From Bacillus sp. EB600 (GTDB lineage: Bacteria > Bacillota > Bacilli > Bacillales > Cytobacillaceae), in NCBI RefSeq assembly GCF_024494385.1, contig NZ_JAEVLT010000019.1:1-64000 (forward strand): a DNA stretch of 64,000 bases. The letters are read 5' to 3'. Below are positions 23,038 to 30,870 of this stretch, in pieces (position 1 is the first letter of the stretch; every line of letters begins with the position of its first letter). The translations under genes and the position numbers were made by a program. The notes under the pieces are model-generated. The model was not told the DNA's origin. It did no database searches and saw nothing but the letters and a program-made list of their open reading frames with translations.

Positions 23038-23334
23038 ATGTACAATCCGCAACTTATTTCTCAAATACAAAGCTCATTACAACAAATGCAAAGCTCAGAA
23101 CAAAGTAATACCGTACAGTTAAGACAAATTTCTAATGAACTTCAACAGCTTGCTCAGCGTGAAAATTCTGCTGTTCAGCAAATTCAACATCTTAACCAAT
23201 TATGTACCCAATTAAGCCAAGATGTTCAACGCATGTCACAATTAGGGTTTCAACAACAGCCTTGGCAACCCCAAGTAGGAGGAACATTTATACAGCCTTC
23301 AACTCCTCATTCGACAGTGTATCCACAACAATAA
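23038..23334 (+). CDS. Glutamine-rich coiled-coil protein (98 aa)
   Basis: ATG after AAGGAGTG. The N-terminal ~70 residues form a Gln/Ser-rich coiled coil (LISQIQSSLQQMQSSEQS; SAVQQIQHLNQLCTQLSQ). The C-terminal ~28 residues are Pro/Gln-rich (QQPWQPQVGGTF). Such small Gln-rich proteins are frequent among Bacillus spore-coat-associated proteins, but no named family is assigned. It is preceded by the repeat field and followed by a strong terminator. Confidence 0.75.
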   Translation: MYNPQLISQIQSSLQQMQSSEQSNTVQLRQISNELQQLAQRENSAVQQIQHLNQLCTQLSQDVQRMSQLGFQQQPWQPQVGGTFIQPSTPHSTVYPQQ

Positions 23335-23358
23335 TAAATAATTGCTGCCTTTGGTAAA

Positions 23359-23397
23359 GACTTCCCCACAAATCGCAATCTTTGGGAAGGCTTTTTT
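23359..23397 (+). terminator. Rho-independent terminator
   Basis: AGACTTCCCCACAAA ... TTTGGGAAGGCT then TTTTTTGTC. Confidence 0.8.
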
Positions 23398-23469
23398 GTC
23401 TGCTTTGTGTGAATGTTACCTTTTATAGATTATGTTACATTCGGTTATAAACATTTGTTTAAATGCCAA

Positions 23470-23503
23470 AAGGACAGATTCACCAAGTCTGTCCTTTGTT
23501 CTT
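23470..23503. terminator. Bidirectional terminator
   Basis: AAAGGACAGA-ttcaccaag-TCTGTCCTTT, between the Gln-rich gene and the amidase remnant. Confidence 0.75.
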
Positions 23504-23560
23504 AGAAAAGAAGTTCAAAACCTTGTCATGTAATATATTATATTCTTTAAAACTACTAAA

Positions 23561-24184
23561 TTATTGATATATCACAATGGCATTAAATTCAGCATTCCTT
23601 GCTTTTGTTGCTAGTGCATCTGCATTTTCCTTCGATGCAAAAGCACCAATTTGAACTTTATATAAACCATCTCTCAGTACAATAATCGCATCAAACCCTT
23701 TCGCTTTCGCTTCTGCTGCAAGGTTGTCCGCATTTGTTTTGTTACTGAATGCACCAATTTGTACTCTATACAGAGCAGTTGTTTTTTTAGTTAAATTAAA
23801 TGCTCTAGCTACCCCATTGGCGTGGCCTCTAGCAATTGTCGTTAGAAAACTTGTATTTTTTAATTTAGCTGCATCATTTGCATTGTCGATAAATCCATTT
23901 TCCGTTAACAAAGCTGGCATTTTTGAGTTCCGTAATACAAAGAAGTCAGCAGTTTTTTCACCACGATCCGCAAAATCAACTACCTTTAAAACCTCTTCAT
24001 GAATGATATTTTGATAAGTTGTTGTAGGGGCTCCAACTCCTGGGTAAATATAGCTTTCGAAACCTGTACCCCCACCGGAATTGATATGAATTGAAAGATA
24101 ATAGTCTGCTCCCCAATTGTTTGCAGCATCAGTTCTTTCACTTAAGCTGACAGTCTGGTCGCTTGTCCTACTGCTAATTTTCCT
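23561..24184 (-). pseudogene. 5'-truncated N-acetylmuramoyl-L-alanine amidase with SPOR domain
   Basis: The frame opens after a stop at ~24185 within SRTSDQTVSLSERTDAANN, matching the TRTTD-TVSL-ER region in the middle of Amidase_3 enzymes. It continues through GADYYLSIHINSGGGTGFES and the catalytic MPALLTENGFIDN, then a SPOR domain with two YxVQIGAF repeats (binds denuded peptidoglycan). The N-terminal half with the first zinc-binding His and Glu is missing, and no ribosome site precedes the remaining frame. Family members hydrolyse peptidoglycan during sporulation or germination; this copy should be dead. Confidence 0.8.
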
Positions 24185-24334
24185 TTAGGGTAAACAATGG
24201 ATTATGTAAAAAAAGGACAGGTTGGAGGGCCTGTCCAAAAGGTTTTAACTCTTGGAAATACTATATTATATTTCTTAAAATAAGTATGGTTTGGTCAATT
24301 ATCCAGTTTTAGAATAAAATCAATAACTCATAAT

Positions 24335-24367
24335 GAATGTAACTTTTTTACATATTATGTTACATTC
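24335..24367. repeat. Dispersed ATGTAAC/GTTACAT stem-loop
   Basis: GAATGTAAC (24335-24343) / GTTACATTC (24359-24367), followed by GGTTTTTCC. Confidence 0.7.
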
Positions 24368-24484
24368 GGTTTTTCCATTAAACACAAAAAACCGCCAAAT
24401 GTGCGGTTAGTGGAGGCGTAGGTATTGACCAAATACCCAATTTATTTATATTCTCGATAACATTTTTTGATTGGGCAATTACAA

Positions 24485-24593
24485 AAAAATGTATCTGTAG
24501 CTGACCGTTGGAATGTACTACAGATACATTTATTAAGGAAGGTGGAATCCCCCTTAGTAATAGATTTCCCTTGTAAAGAGAAACTTACTCAGA
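24485..24593 (+). repeat. ~108-bp direct repeat with long hairpin, copy 1
   Basis: Starts with AAATGTATCTGTAG ... CTACAGATACATTT, then a conserved tail (GGAAGGTGGAATCCCCC). Copy 2 at 30762-30870 differs at few positions. No coding frame; the conservation of both hairpin and tail suggests a structured RNA or a small mobile element rather than a plain terminator. Confidence 0.75.
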
Positions 24594-24604
24594 GCTGGAA
24601 TTTT

Positions 24605-24639
24605 CCAAATGTAACAAAACATCTATTATGTTACATTCG
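24605..24639. repeat. Dispersed ATGTAAC/GTTACAT stem-loop
   Basis: CCAAATGTAACA / TGTTACATTCG, just downstream of the CBO0543 gene on the minus strand, where it could act as its terminator. Confidence 0.7.
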
Positions 24640-24676
24640 TTAGGACGTCTAAAATGCAGCCTCATCGGCTATATAC

Positions 24677-25234
24677 TCAGGTGTTTTTAAGACTTTTCTT
24701 TTCAAAAATTCCCACAAGAAATCTTACAAAAAGTGCTACTACGATATAGATGGGAAATGAATAAATAGTCTTCCACTTGTATAGTCGATAAACCCCAATC
24801 CACATAAAGAACAGTTCAATAACGAATGAGATTATTGCAGAAGTAATCGTGAATGCCAAAAATGCCTTTTTTGTGTCATTTCCGTAACGTTGATAAATCA
24901 GCATAAAAACAACAGGGATATATGTTAAATCATAAGGTACAAGTGGAGGAATACAAGCCCAATATAAACGAATCGGATACGCCCAAGCACCACGATTTAG
25001 CCCAATCATGTCTAATAGTACTGAAATGATTGCCATTAGGCATCCAAAATTAAAAATCAAATGAATACGCTGTTTATCTACGACTTTCCACCACACTACC
25101 CAAGAAAGAATAACCGTTATTACAAGAAACCACCATTGCCACGTAAAAAGTGCGTTTTCTAACCAATACTTATGATAAAGATCCAAAAAGTGTTTTCTCG
25201 CTTCCTGGATGTCCTCAAACGAAGGATTTTTCAA
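24677..25234 (-). CDS. CBO0543-family membrane protein (185 aa), copy 1
   Basis: TTG start with AAGGAGA ~10 bases upstream. Five or so hydrophobic segments with conserved aromatic blocks FTWQWWFLVITV, VPYDLTYIPVVFMLIYQRYG and WIGVYRLYKWKTIYSFPIYI, the hallmark of the CBO0543 family found in spore formers. Function of the family is unknown; it is often duplicated in Bacillus genomes. A diverged second copy lies at 33465-34022, and both are flanked by the same repeat types (ATGTAAC stem-loops and the GGGGCAAGC terminator block). Confidence 0.85.
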   Translation of the reverse strand: MKNPSFEDIQEARKHFLDLYHKYWLENALFTWQWWFLVITVILSWVVWWKVVDKQRIHLIFNFGCLMAIISVLLDMIGLNRGAWAYPIRLYWACIPPLVPYDLTYIPVVFMLIYQRYGNDTKKAFLAFTITSAIISFVIELFFMWIGVYRLYKWKTIYSFPIYIVVALFVRFLVGIFEKKSLKNT

Positions 25235-25771
25235 CTATTCCAACTCTCCTTAAGATGAATACAAATAGTTTCCTACCGGTGTCTTCCATGGACAGATACG
25301 AAGGAGTAAGTAAAAAGTCCATTTTCTTAAAATACGACGAATTGAGATAAAATCCTGTTTATTATGTAAACTCATTTTTTAAGTTACTATTAGCTTGACC
25401 TCTTAAATTTACCAATGTACCAAACCTCTATTACGTTACATTCGCATCTTCGCTGTGATTATGCTTTAAAATTATTGAAGACGAAAATAAGTATCGATAT
25501 AGATACCAACCTTAAATAATTGAATAAGATGTAACAAATCCAAGGGTAGTATCCGTCGTGCCGGGGCAAGCAAAAGCTTGTCCCTTTTATTTACAAATAA
25601 AATTTTGTTCTCCACCTCCCCCTACCATGGGGTTTTTGTTTTTCTATCTTCCGAAAAGTTGCTTTATGTAAACTTGTCTTGTATATAATATTCACCTCTA
25701 CATAAAGGTTGTATTATTTTTGGGTAGACGGAAATTATATTACAGTCGAAAACAGAAAGGGGGGGAACTAA
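25235..25771. other. Intergenic with repeats and terminators
   Basis: Holds a dispersed AATGTAC/GTTACATTCG copy (25414-25444), the repeat block 25485-25590 and a CCCC-taccat-GGGG-TTTTTG terminator (~25619-25639). No gene seen. Confidence 0.45.
25485..25590 (+). repeat. ~105-bp repeat ending in GGGGCAAGC terminator, copy 1
   Basis: AAATAAGT-TCGATATAG-TACCAACC ... AAATCCAAGGGT ... CCGTCGTG ... GGGGCAAGC-aaaa-GCTTGTCCCTTTT. Copy 2 at 33203-33308. Confidence 0.7.
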
Positions 25772-25948
25772 GTGGAAACAAGTATGAGTGTAGAAGAGGT
25801 TATGAATCAAATCTCTGAACTGATGCAAAAAGAAGGAATGCTCCTTCGGAAGAAGCAAATAAAGAAATCAAATCCAGAGCTTATGAAGAATGCATTGTAT
25901 TATTTTTCAAGTTGGGAAACTGCAATAGAACAGAGCATTGGGTCTTAA
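25772..25948 (+). CDS. Small HNH-repeat-like protein (58 aa), paralog B
   Basis: GTG at 25772 with AAAGGGGGG upstream; ATG at 25784 is an alternative. The C-terminal half (KSNPELMKNALYYFSSWETA) is clearly homologous to the 57-aa protein at 360-533, with an N-terminal helix VEEVMNQISELMQKEG in both. Two paralogs 25 kb apart suggest a plasmid family of small DNA-binding proteins. Function unknown. Confidence 0.7.
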   Translation: METSMSVEEVMNQISELMQKEGMLLRKKQIKKSNPELMKNALYYFSSWETAIEQSIGS

Positions 25949-26589
25949 AATTTAACATACATACGATCGTACAAAAAGGTTTGGGTATCTTAAAAGGAAC
26001 TCAAACCTTTAAATCTGCGTTTCGCTAGTAGGCCCCATGTAAATCTTACTTTTTCTCCTCGAAAAAATCATATTGGTTTGAATGTAACTTATTTTTCAAA
26101 ATGTTACCTAACGAAGGGACAAAAGGATTATTCCATTATTTCGCAGAAACCGAAAGTAACATAATAACGGTTTAAGGAACTGAAATGGATACAGTTTGAA
26201 CTCAGTTCTAGTTGCATTCAAAGCAACTAAGACGCCTTAAGGCGGTCTCGTTTAACAGTTAGCTAAATGGATATGGGGCTGTGTACCCCTTATTGTTAAA
26301 ACTGATAGAAATAGCTTTGTTAAGCGGTTTTCGTAATCATTTAAACGAATTTACACGATATCGAATCGAACCACAAGCCAAAAAGTTCGTAACGGATAAT
26401 CAGCACTTGACCAATCAATTTTATTCTTAGAACATGGGAGATAGCCTATTTTATGATATTAAACTAGTATATTTTTCCGAATTGAAGCTAAAAGAAGCAT
26501 GCCCGTCTAAATGGCGGTCTTTTTATTTGAATGGATAGCGGGTGAAAATTGATAAAGAGTATTTATTCGTTAATAGAAACTACTGCGTA
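25949..26589. other. Intergenic, partly structured
   Basis: A hairpin AAAGGTTTG ... CAAACCTTT (25974-26011) ends the small gene. Dispersed ATGTAAC repeats at 26080-26105 and 26150-26166. Between 26210 and 26310, GTTGC/GCAAC, GACCGCC/GGCGTC-like, GGGG/CCCC and an enclosing GTTTAACA/TTGTTAAAAC suggest another small folded RNA. No protein gene seen. Confidence 0.4.
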
Positions 26590-26745
26590 ATATCAAAAAC
26601 GAAGGTTAATGATACATTTTTAGGTACTCTCAGTTTAGACCGTTTTTCCTTGTTTTTATCATATATTTTGTATCAAAACTTATCTCAAAAACTACGTAAT
26701 AAAACTCAGCTTTAATAACCGTTTTTGATACAATAAGAGTAACAA
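26590..26745 (+). promoter_or_regulatory. res-like recombination site of serine resolvase
   Basis: Repeated and inverted motifs immediately upstream of the resolvase: ACTGCGTAATATCAAAAACG (26581-26600) and ACTACGTAATA (~26691), GTATCAAAACTTATC (~26671), and the inverted CGTTTTTGATACA (~26720). This fits the multi-subsite res region normally adjacent to such genes and would also autoregulate it. Confidence 0.65.
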
Positions 26746-26768
26746 AACGAGGAAGGGAATTGATACCT

Positions 26769-27329
26769 ATGATTTTTGGATATGCGAGGGTAAGTACACA
26801 AGATCAAAATTTAGAAATACAGTTAGACGCTTTTTCGAAATACGGAGTAGATGAAATTTTTCAAGAAAAAATGAGTGGTGCTAAAAAAGATAGACCACAA
26901 TTAGAAAAAATGATTGATAAATTGAGAAAGGGTGATAAAGTAGTTGTTTATAAGTTAGATCGTATCAGCAGAAGTACAAAGCATTTAATTGAACTATCAG
27001 AACTATTTGCAGAAAAAGAAGTGGATTTTGTTTCTATTCAAGATCAGATTGATACAAGTACATCAATGGGTAGATTCTTCTTTCGTACAATGGCGAGCAT
27101 TTCGGAACTTGAAAGGGATATTATCAGAGATAGAACGAAAGCAGGACTTGAATCAGCAAGAGCAAGAGGGCGTGTAGGTGGTAGACCAAAAGCGGATAAA
27201 AAAGACGTTGAAAAAGCATTAAAGCTATACGATAGCCAAACAATGACAGTAGACGAAATAGCGGAAATGACTGGAGTATCTCGAGCAACATTATATAGAG
27301 CAGTAAAAGAACGTAAACAACAAGCCTAA
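26769..27329 (+). CDS. Serine recombinase/resolvase (186 aa)
   Basis: ATG at 26769 (MIFGYARVST), preceded by GAGGAAGGG; an in-frame TTG at 26760 is too close to that site. Catalytic Ser is in YARVSTQDQNLEIQ (residue ~9). Conserved Arg residues are in VVYKLDRISRSTKHL. The E-helix SMGRFFFRTMASISELERDI and a C-terminal helix-turn-helix (MTVDEIAEMTGVSRATLYRA) are complete. Normal length for Tn3-type/plasmid resolvases. It likely resolves plasmid multimers at the adjacent res-like site. A terminator follows. Confidence 0.9.
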   Translation: MIFGYARVSTQDQNLEIQLDAFSKYGVDEIFQEKMSGAKKDRPQLEKMIDKLRKGDKVVVYKLDRISRSTKHLIELSELFAEKEVDFVSIQDQIDTSTSMGRFFFRTMASISELERDIIRDRTKAGLESARARGRVGGRPKADKKDVEKALKLYDSQTMTVDEIAEMTGVSRATLYRAVKERKQQA

Positions 27330-27330
27330 A

Positions 27331-27360
27331 GAGTAATCAAGAAAGATTACTCTTTTTTAT
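27331..27360 (+). terminator. Rho-independent terminator
   Basis: GAGTAATC-aagaaa-GATTACTC-TTTTTT. Confidence 0.85.
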
Positions 27361-27616
27361 ATGCCATTCAGACCGCGTACAAGCCCATATAAGCATAAAT
27401 AACCGATTATGGTTTTGGATTCGATAAATAATCTATTATTCTATTCACAAAATATGCTAAGATATTACGACTACAATCGTGATTCACTGTCATTCTTTTT
27501 GAATACATCCCGAATATAATCAAATACAACTTGTCCACTTTCATATTTCTACGATAATAAGAAGGAAAAGATTTGAATACACACGAAACAGAATGGAACA
27601 TAAGGGAGTGTAGTCA

Positions 27617-28129
27617 ATGGGTTACTTAGAACAATTCGCTAGGAACAGAAGGAAAAAGGAAGAAACCGAGGTGCTAACTGCACGCCTTCCCAAAAGCTTA
27701 TACAGCGATTTTAAGGACTATTGCGATCAACTGGGGTTATCTATTAGCGAAGCTGTTTACCTGCTTGTAGAACGCGAAATGTCAGGCAGTCCAAAGGAAA
27801 ATACAAGTAAACTAAATATATCCAAACCAAAAGAAAATACAACTGACGACAAAACGATTGACGTTGTAGTTGAACCGAGTACAAAAGCAACTACACAAGT
27901 ATTCAAAGAGATTGCAGCCTCTAAAGAAGCAACCAAGAGCCGATTCACAGCAAAATCGTGGGAAGTCGATGGGAAGCTGCCGTGCCCTAAATGCAACCAA
28001 TGGGTCAGCGCTTCTAACTTTTCCCGCCATGCCAAACAGCACGGAACCACCACCCAGGAGATTTTCACGAATGAACGTTACAAAGAACGGATCGACCGAA
28101 TGATAAAGGAATGGAGAGATACTCTCTAA
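27617..28129 (+). CDS. Ribbon-helix-helix protein with C-terminal zinc finger (170 aa)
   Basis: ATG after AAGGGAG. Residues ~18-55 (EVLTARLPKSLYSDFKDYCD, then SISEAVYLLVEREM) form an RHH DNA-binding domain. Residues ~60-115 are a Thr/Lys-rich linker. Residues ~120-140 hold CPKCNQWVSASNFSRHAKQH, a C2H2-type zinc finger. An RHH-zinc finger combination is unusual. Adjacent to the replication gene and followed by an 18-codon XRE remnant. Candidate partition or copy-control DNA-binding protein. Confidence 0.75.
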   Translation: MGYLEQFARNRRKKEETEVLTARLPKSLYSDFKDYCDQLGLSISEAVYLLVEREMSGSPKENTSKLNISKPKENTTDDKTIDVVVEPSTKATTQVFKEIAASKEATKSRFTAKSWEVDGKLPCPKCNQWVSASNFSRHAKQHGTTTQEIFTNERYKERIDRMIKEWRDTL

Positions 28130-28131
28130 AG

Positions 28132-28185
28132 GCGATCCGCAAGATAGATCCCGTGGCAAAGATGAGTGATTTTTGGGATATGTAG
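28132..28185 (+). pseudogene. C-terminal remnant of an XRE regulator
   Basis: 18 codons reading AIRKIDPVAKMSDFWDM then stop, directly after the RHH gene. Matches the last residues of the XRE protein at 1845-2075 (AIREVDPRAKTHDFFDI). The rest of the gene has been replaced by the upstream RHH gene, marking a recombination junction at ~28131. Confidence 0.7.
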
Positions 28186-28197
28186 ACAATATTAAAA

Positions 28198-28224
28198 AGG
28201 CCCAGGGAGTCCCCTGGGTGCTTT
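28198..28224. terminator. Terminator between convergent genes
   Basis: GCCCAGGG-agt-CCCCTGGGTGC with flanking A/T runs. Confidence 0.7.
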
Positions 28225-28234
28225 ACTTATTCGG

Positions 28235-29461
28235 CTAACAACTGCTTAAAAGCTTTTCAATTTCCTTTTTCTGATCATTTATGTCTTTTTCAGACAGGTT
28301 TTTTGATTGAACTGATTCTTCCACTTTTAAAGCTTCAAAAAGCTCTTTTTTCAAATCCTCAAATGTTGTTGAAGCTTCATTGGTATCTAAACCAAACTTT
28401 GTTTGTAGCTCTTCGATTGCTAAATCTTTTATAAACCATGCTGGCTTAGACTCATTCGATTTTCTAAAGCTCGAAATTAAATGAAATAACATTTTCTGTG
28501 ATTCAGATCCGGCAGCAACCTCTTCTTCTGATATGGAGGCTTTCAATACAGTAGTTATGTACCCGATGGGATTATCAATATCTGGCCTCATTTGAACGTG
28601 TTTCATTAATTCAATCACTCTATCCTCACCGAATTTTTTCCAGGATGCAATTAGATTATCACTAATCTTGATACCCATAGAAAAAGCGAATTTTTTAACT
28701 TGCTCTTTAAATGAGTTTGCATTTTGGAATCCTTGTAAACTATCCTCAAAAAGATCCAATTGTTTTGTAGGTTGTTTCTGGCCTTTTGATATGACGAATT
28801 TTACTTTATCTACTTTGCGGCCTTCTTTAACCTCTTCAATTTGGAAGCTTATATCTGTTTTCTTTTGTAATTCCTTTTGAGCAGGCACTAAAACCCTTTG
28901 CTTAAAGTTTCCATATGCAGGATAAATGTCTTCAGTTCCGAGAATTTTTCGTAAATCTTTTAAAAGAAAAGTTCGTTCTTTTAATTTTTCGTATTGCTTT
29001 AACAATTCATAAATTCGGATAGCATAAGAGCTTTTTAACTTTACTACATTTTCTAGTTTGTAGCTTGTAAACTCCCTTTTTAGCTCCAAGAGATAGGGAC
29101 GAAGAAAAGGATCAAATCGAATGTCAATTGTCCCATCTGATTCGTTATAAGCTACATAGCTTAACCAGGCAACCTGAATCACTTTTTTATTGATCCGTAC
29201 TTCAAAAACCTTTTGCATCAATTCTCTGGTTATTTGTCTTAATTCCGTATATTTAGGATTCCCCTTAAGACCTAGTAACTTATTAAACTCTTTAACGGGT
29301 AAGGTATATGTTTTGAAGTCTGAATCCGATGGCTGGATGTTGCTGGCCAAACAAAGAATAATCTTTTGTTCTACAACTCCAAGTTTGTAATTCGCTTCGA
29401 TGAGCATGTTTGATTTAGTGACTAGCTTATTACTATTTGAATCGACTATGACTGGCACCAA
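28235..29461 (-). CDS. Rep_3-family plasmid replication initiator (408 aa)
   Basis: GTG start at 29461, GGGGAGGGG seven bases upstream. The N-terminal ~220 residues match the RepB/Rep_3 initiator fold: LGVVEQKIILCLASNIQPSD, then TRELMQKVFEVRIN and SYAIRIYELLKQYEKL, i.e. paired winged-helix domains that bind iterons. The C-terminal ~190 residues are a charged, helical extension. The protein opens the origin and may also self-repress. Iterons 55-225 bases upstream of its start define the origin. Confidence 0.9.
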   Translation of the reverse strand: MVPVIVDSNSNKLVTKSNMLIEANYKLGVVEQKIILCLASNIQPSDSDFKTYTLPVKEFNKLLGLKGNPKYTELRQITRELMQKVFEVRINKKVIQVAWLSYVAYNESDGTIDIRFDPFLRPYLLELKREFTSYKLENVVKLKSSYAIRIYELLKQYEKLKERTFLLKDLRKILGTEDIYPAYGNFKQRVLVPAQKELQKKTDISFQIEEVKEGRKVDKVKFVISKGQKQPTKQLDLFEDSLQGFQNANSFKEQVKKFAFSMGIKISDNLIASWKKFGEDRVIELMKHVQMRPDIDNPIGYITTVLKASISEEEVAAGSESQKMLFHLISSFRKSNESKPAWFIKDLAIEELQTKFGLDTNEASTTFEDLKKELFEALKVEESVQSKNLSEKDINDQKKEIEKLLSSC

Positions 29462-29514
29462 AGAACCCCTCCCCTATATATCTAATTATGACAAAGAATG
29501 AAGTATAACAAAAG

Positions 29515-29685
29515 ATATTTTTTGTTATACTTGGAACCAAAAATGTTATAGTCAAACCAAAAATGTTATAGTTGGAACCATTTTTGTTATAGTTACAGAA
29601 CCAAAAATGTTATAGTTAAAACCAAAAATGTTATAGTTGGAACCATTTTTGTTATAGTTAAAACCAAAAATGTTATAGTTGGAGG
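29515..29685 (-). repeat. Origin iterons (8 copies)
   Basis: Eight units with core GTTATAG at 29524, 29545, 29565, 29586, 29609, 29630, 29651 and 29672, period ~21 bp (two helical turns). Five units read CCAAAAATGTTATAG. Units 1, 4 and 7 carry a T-run (TTTTTGTTATA) instead of AAAAATG, a regular every-third variation. These are the expected Rep binding sites. Confidence 0.92.
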
Positions 29686-29721
29686 GCTACATCCCTTGAT
29701 ACGACTGGATTTATAGCCACC

Positions 29722-29775
29722 GAAAACAATTAAAACAATTAAAACAATTAAAACATTATTTGTAAAACATTCACA
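29722..29775. repeat. AT-rich tandem repeats next to iterons
   Basis: AAAACAATT repeated three to four times (29725-29755), followed by CATTCACAACAG; a likely duplex-unwinding element with possible weak DnaA-box-like sequence. Confidence 0.6.
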
Positions 29776-30004
29776 ACAGAGCTGTGTGAATAAATATTTT
29801 CAATCATTTTTGTTTAAACAATGCTTACCTGACTCAAGTCTATTTCTTTGATTCTTTCTAAAGTGAAATCATCCTGTTTATCTAATTGGGAACTAATCTT
29901 GTTACACTATAAAAGCAAAAAAAAGGTTGTAAATAGTGTTGTAAAAAACCTTCCCACCATCCCCAATATTAAATGCAAGTCATTTTGTTTAGAAAACGAG
30001 ACCC
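29776..30004. other. Non-coding, possible decayed gene
   Basis: A startless minus frame (SSQLDKQDDFTLERIKEIDL) at ~29830-29920 looks like the tail of a plasmid protein. Nothing intact. Confidence 0.3.
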
Positions 30005-30063
30005 GGTCCAGCAGAATGGTCACGGATTTCCGTATTTCCAATCCGTGACCATTCTGCTGGACC
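30005..30063. repeat. Perfect 24-bp-arm palindrome (cruciform)
   Basis: Left arm 30005-30028 (GGTCCAGCAGAATGGTCACG...) is perfectly complementary to 30040-30063 around an 11-base loop. Far more stable than ordinary terminators, and with no T-run. Near the origin, it may be a single-strand initiation site, a termination/fork barrier or a recombination target. Confidence 0.85.
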
Positions 30064-30089
30064 TTAGATAAATAACCTACTTACCTGAT

Positions 30090-30262
30090 CATATATTTTG
30101 GGTGAAGGGGATGGTGGGGAATAGTTAGTGAGTAAGTGTATGGAAAGTAAAGTGTGAGTTAGAGAGTGTAAGTGAGTAAGTAAGAGGATCGAGGAGTTAG
30201 GGAATAGAAAAAAATTAAGAAAAAGAACAAGAATAAAAGTAAGCGTAAAAAAGGAAGAGTAA
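30090..30262 (+). other. Cytosine-poor, G/A/T-rich asymmetric tract
   Basis: About 170 bases with only a handful of C on the plus strand, built of GTGAGTAAG-like units (TTAGTGAGTAAGTGT, then GTAAGTGAGTAAGTAAG). A similar C-poor tract runs 30600-30720. Minus-strand open frames through them are artefacts of composition. Extreme strand asymmetry next to a replication origin is notable. Confidence 0.6.
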
Positions 30263-30505
30263 AAAGCCATTATGATGGTTTATAATCCGTGGATTGATGA
30301 AGTTAGGAAGGATCAAAGGATTTAAGGCATTATTGGTTTTTGTTATTTGTTTTCGGTTTGGTTTTTTGTGGTAAATCAGTTGAAAAACTGCAGATAAAAC
30401 CGTAATCAAAGTTATAAATATAAACATAAAAAACAGAGCAATACATATTGCGTTTTTATTTACGGGTTAAACTTCCCCCTGTCCCTTTGTATTAGAGGAA
30501 AGGCC

Positions 30506-30600
30506 GGCATATATACTTCTCCGTGAACAAACGCATACCTCACCCCGTCAACGTACCTTATGACGTGCTGAGGTATACGTTACTCCGAAGTATATATGCC
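30506..30600. repeat. Nested interrupted palindrome
   Basis: GGCATATATACTTC (30506-30519) / GAAGTATATATGCC (30587-30600), and inside it ATACCTCA (30535-30542) / TGAGGTAT (30569-30576). It separates the two C-poor tracts. Confidence 0.75.
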
Positions 30601-30761
30601 TGAAGAGTAAACATGTGAAGCTGGGTGTAGAGTATGTAGGAAGAATTGGACAGTAGATAAGAGTAAGAGAGAGTTGGTGAGTGAAGGTTGAAGAGTCGAA
30701 GTTGGAAGAACGGGAAGGTTCTTTGTGCTCCAAATGAAAAAACGAATGTTATAAAGTCACT

Positions 30762-30870
30762 AAAAATGTATCTGTAGATGACCGTTGGAATGTGCTACAG
30801 ATACATTTATTAAGGAAGGTGGAATCCCCCTTAGTAATAGATTTTCCCTGTAAAGAGAAAATTACTCAGG
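30762..30870 (+). repeat. ~108-bp direct repeat with long hairpin, copy 2
   Basis: Second copy of 24485-24593. Confidence 0.75.

Larger units (their letters stand above)
24185..24676. other. Intergenic rich in stem-loops
   Basis: Contains GGACAGG/CCTGTCC (24214-24234), two dispersed ATGTAAC stem-loops (24335-24367 and 24605-24639), AACCGC/GCGGTT (~24390-24410) and the 108-bp repeat at 24485. No gene seen. Confidence 0.5.

Noticed and set aside
27407-27601. 64-aa minus-strand ORF
   Set aside because: No ribosome site; overlaps the promoter region of the RHH gene.
29515-29685. CRISPR-like array
   Set aside because: Units are contiguous with a ~21-bp period and no unique spacers, and they lie beside a Rep_3 gene: origin iterons.
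30064-30733. Three minus-strand ORFs of 61-70 aa
   Set aside because: They result from the C-poor plus-strand composition, are low-complexity Ser/Leu/Thr sequences, and lack start signals.
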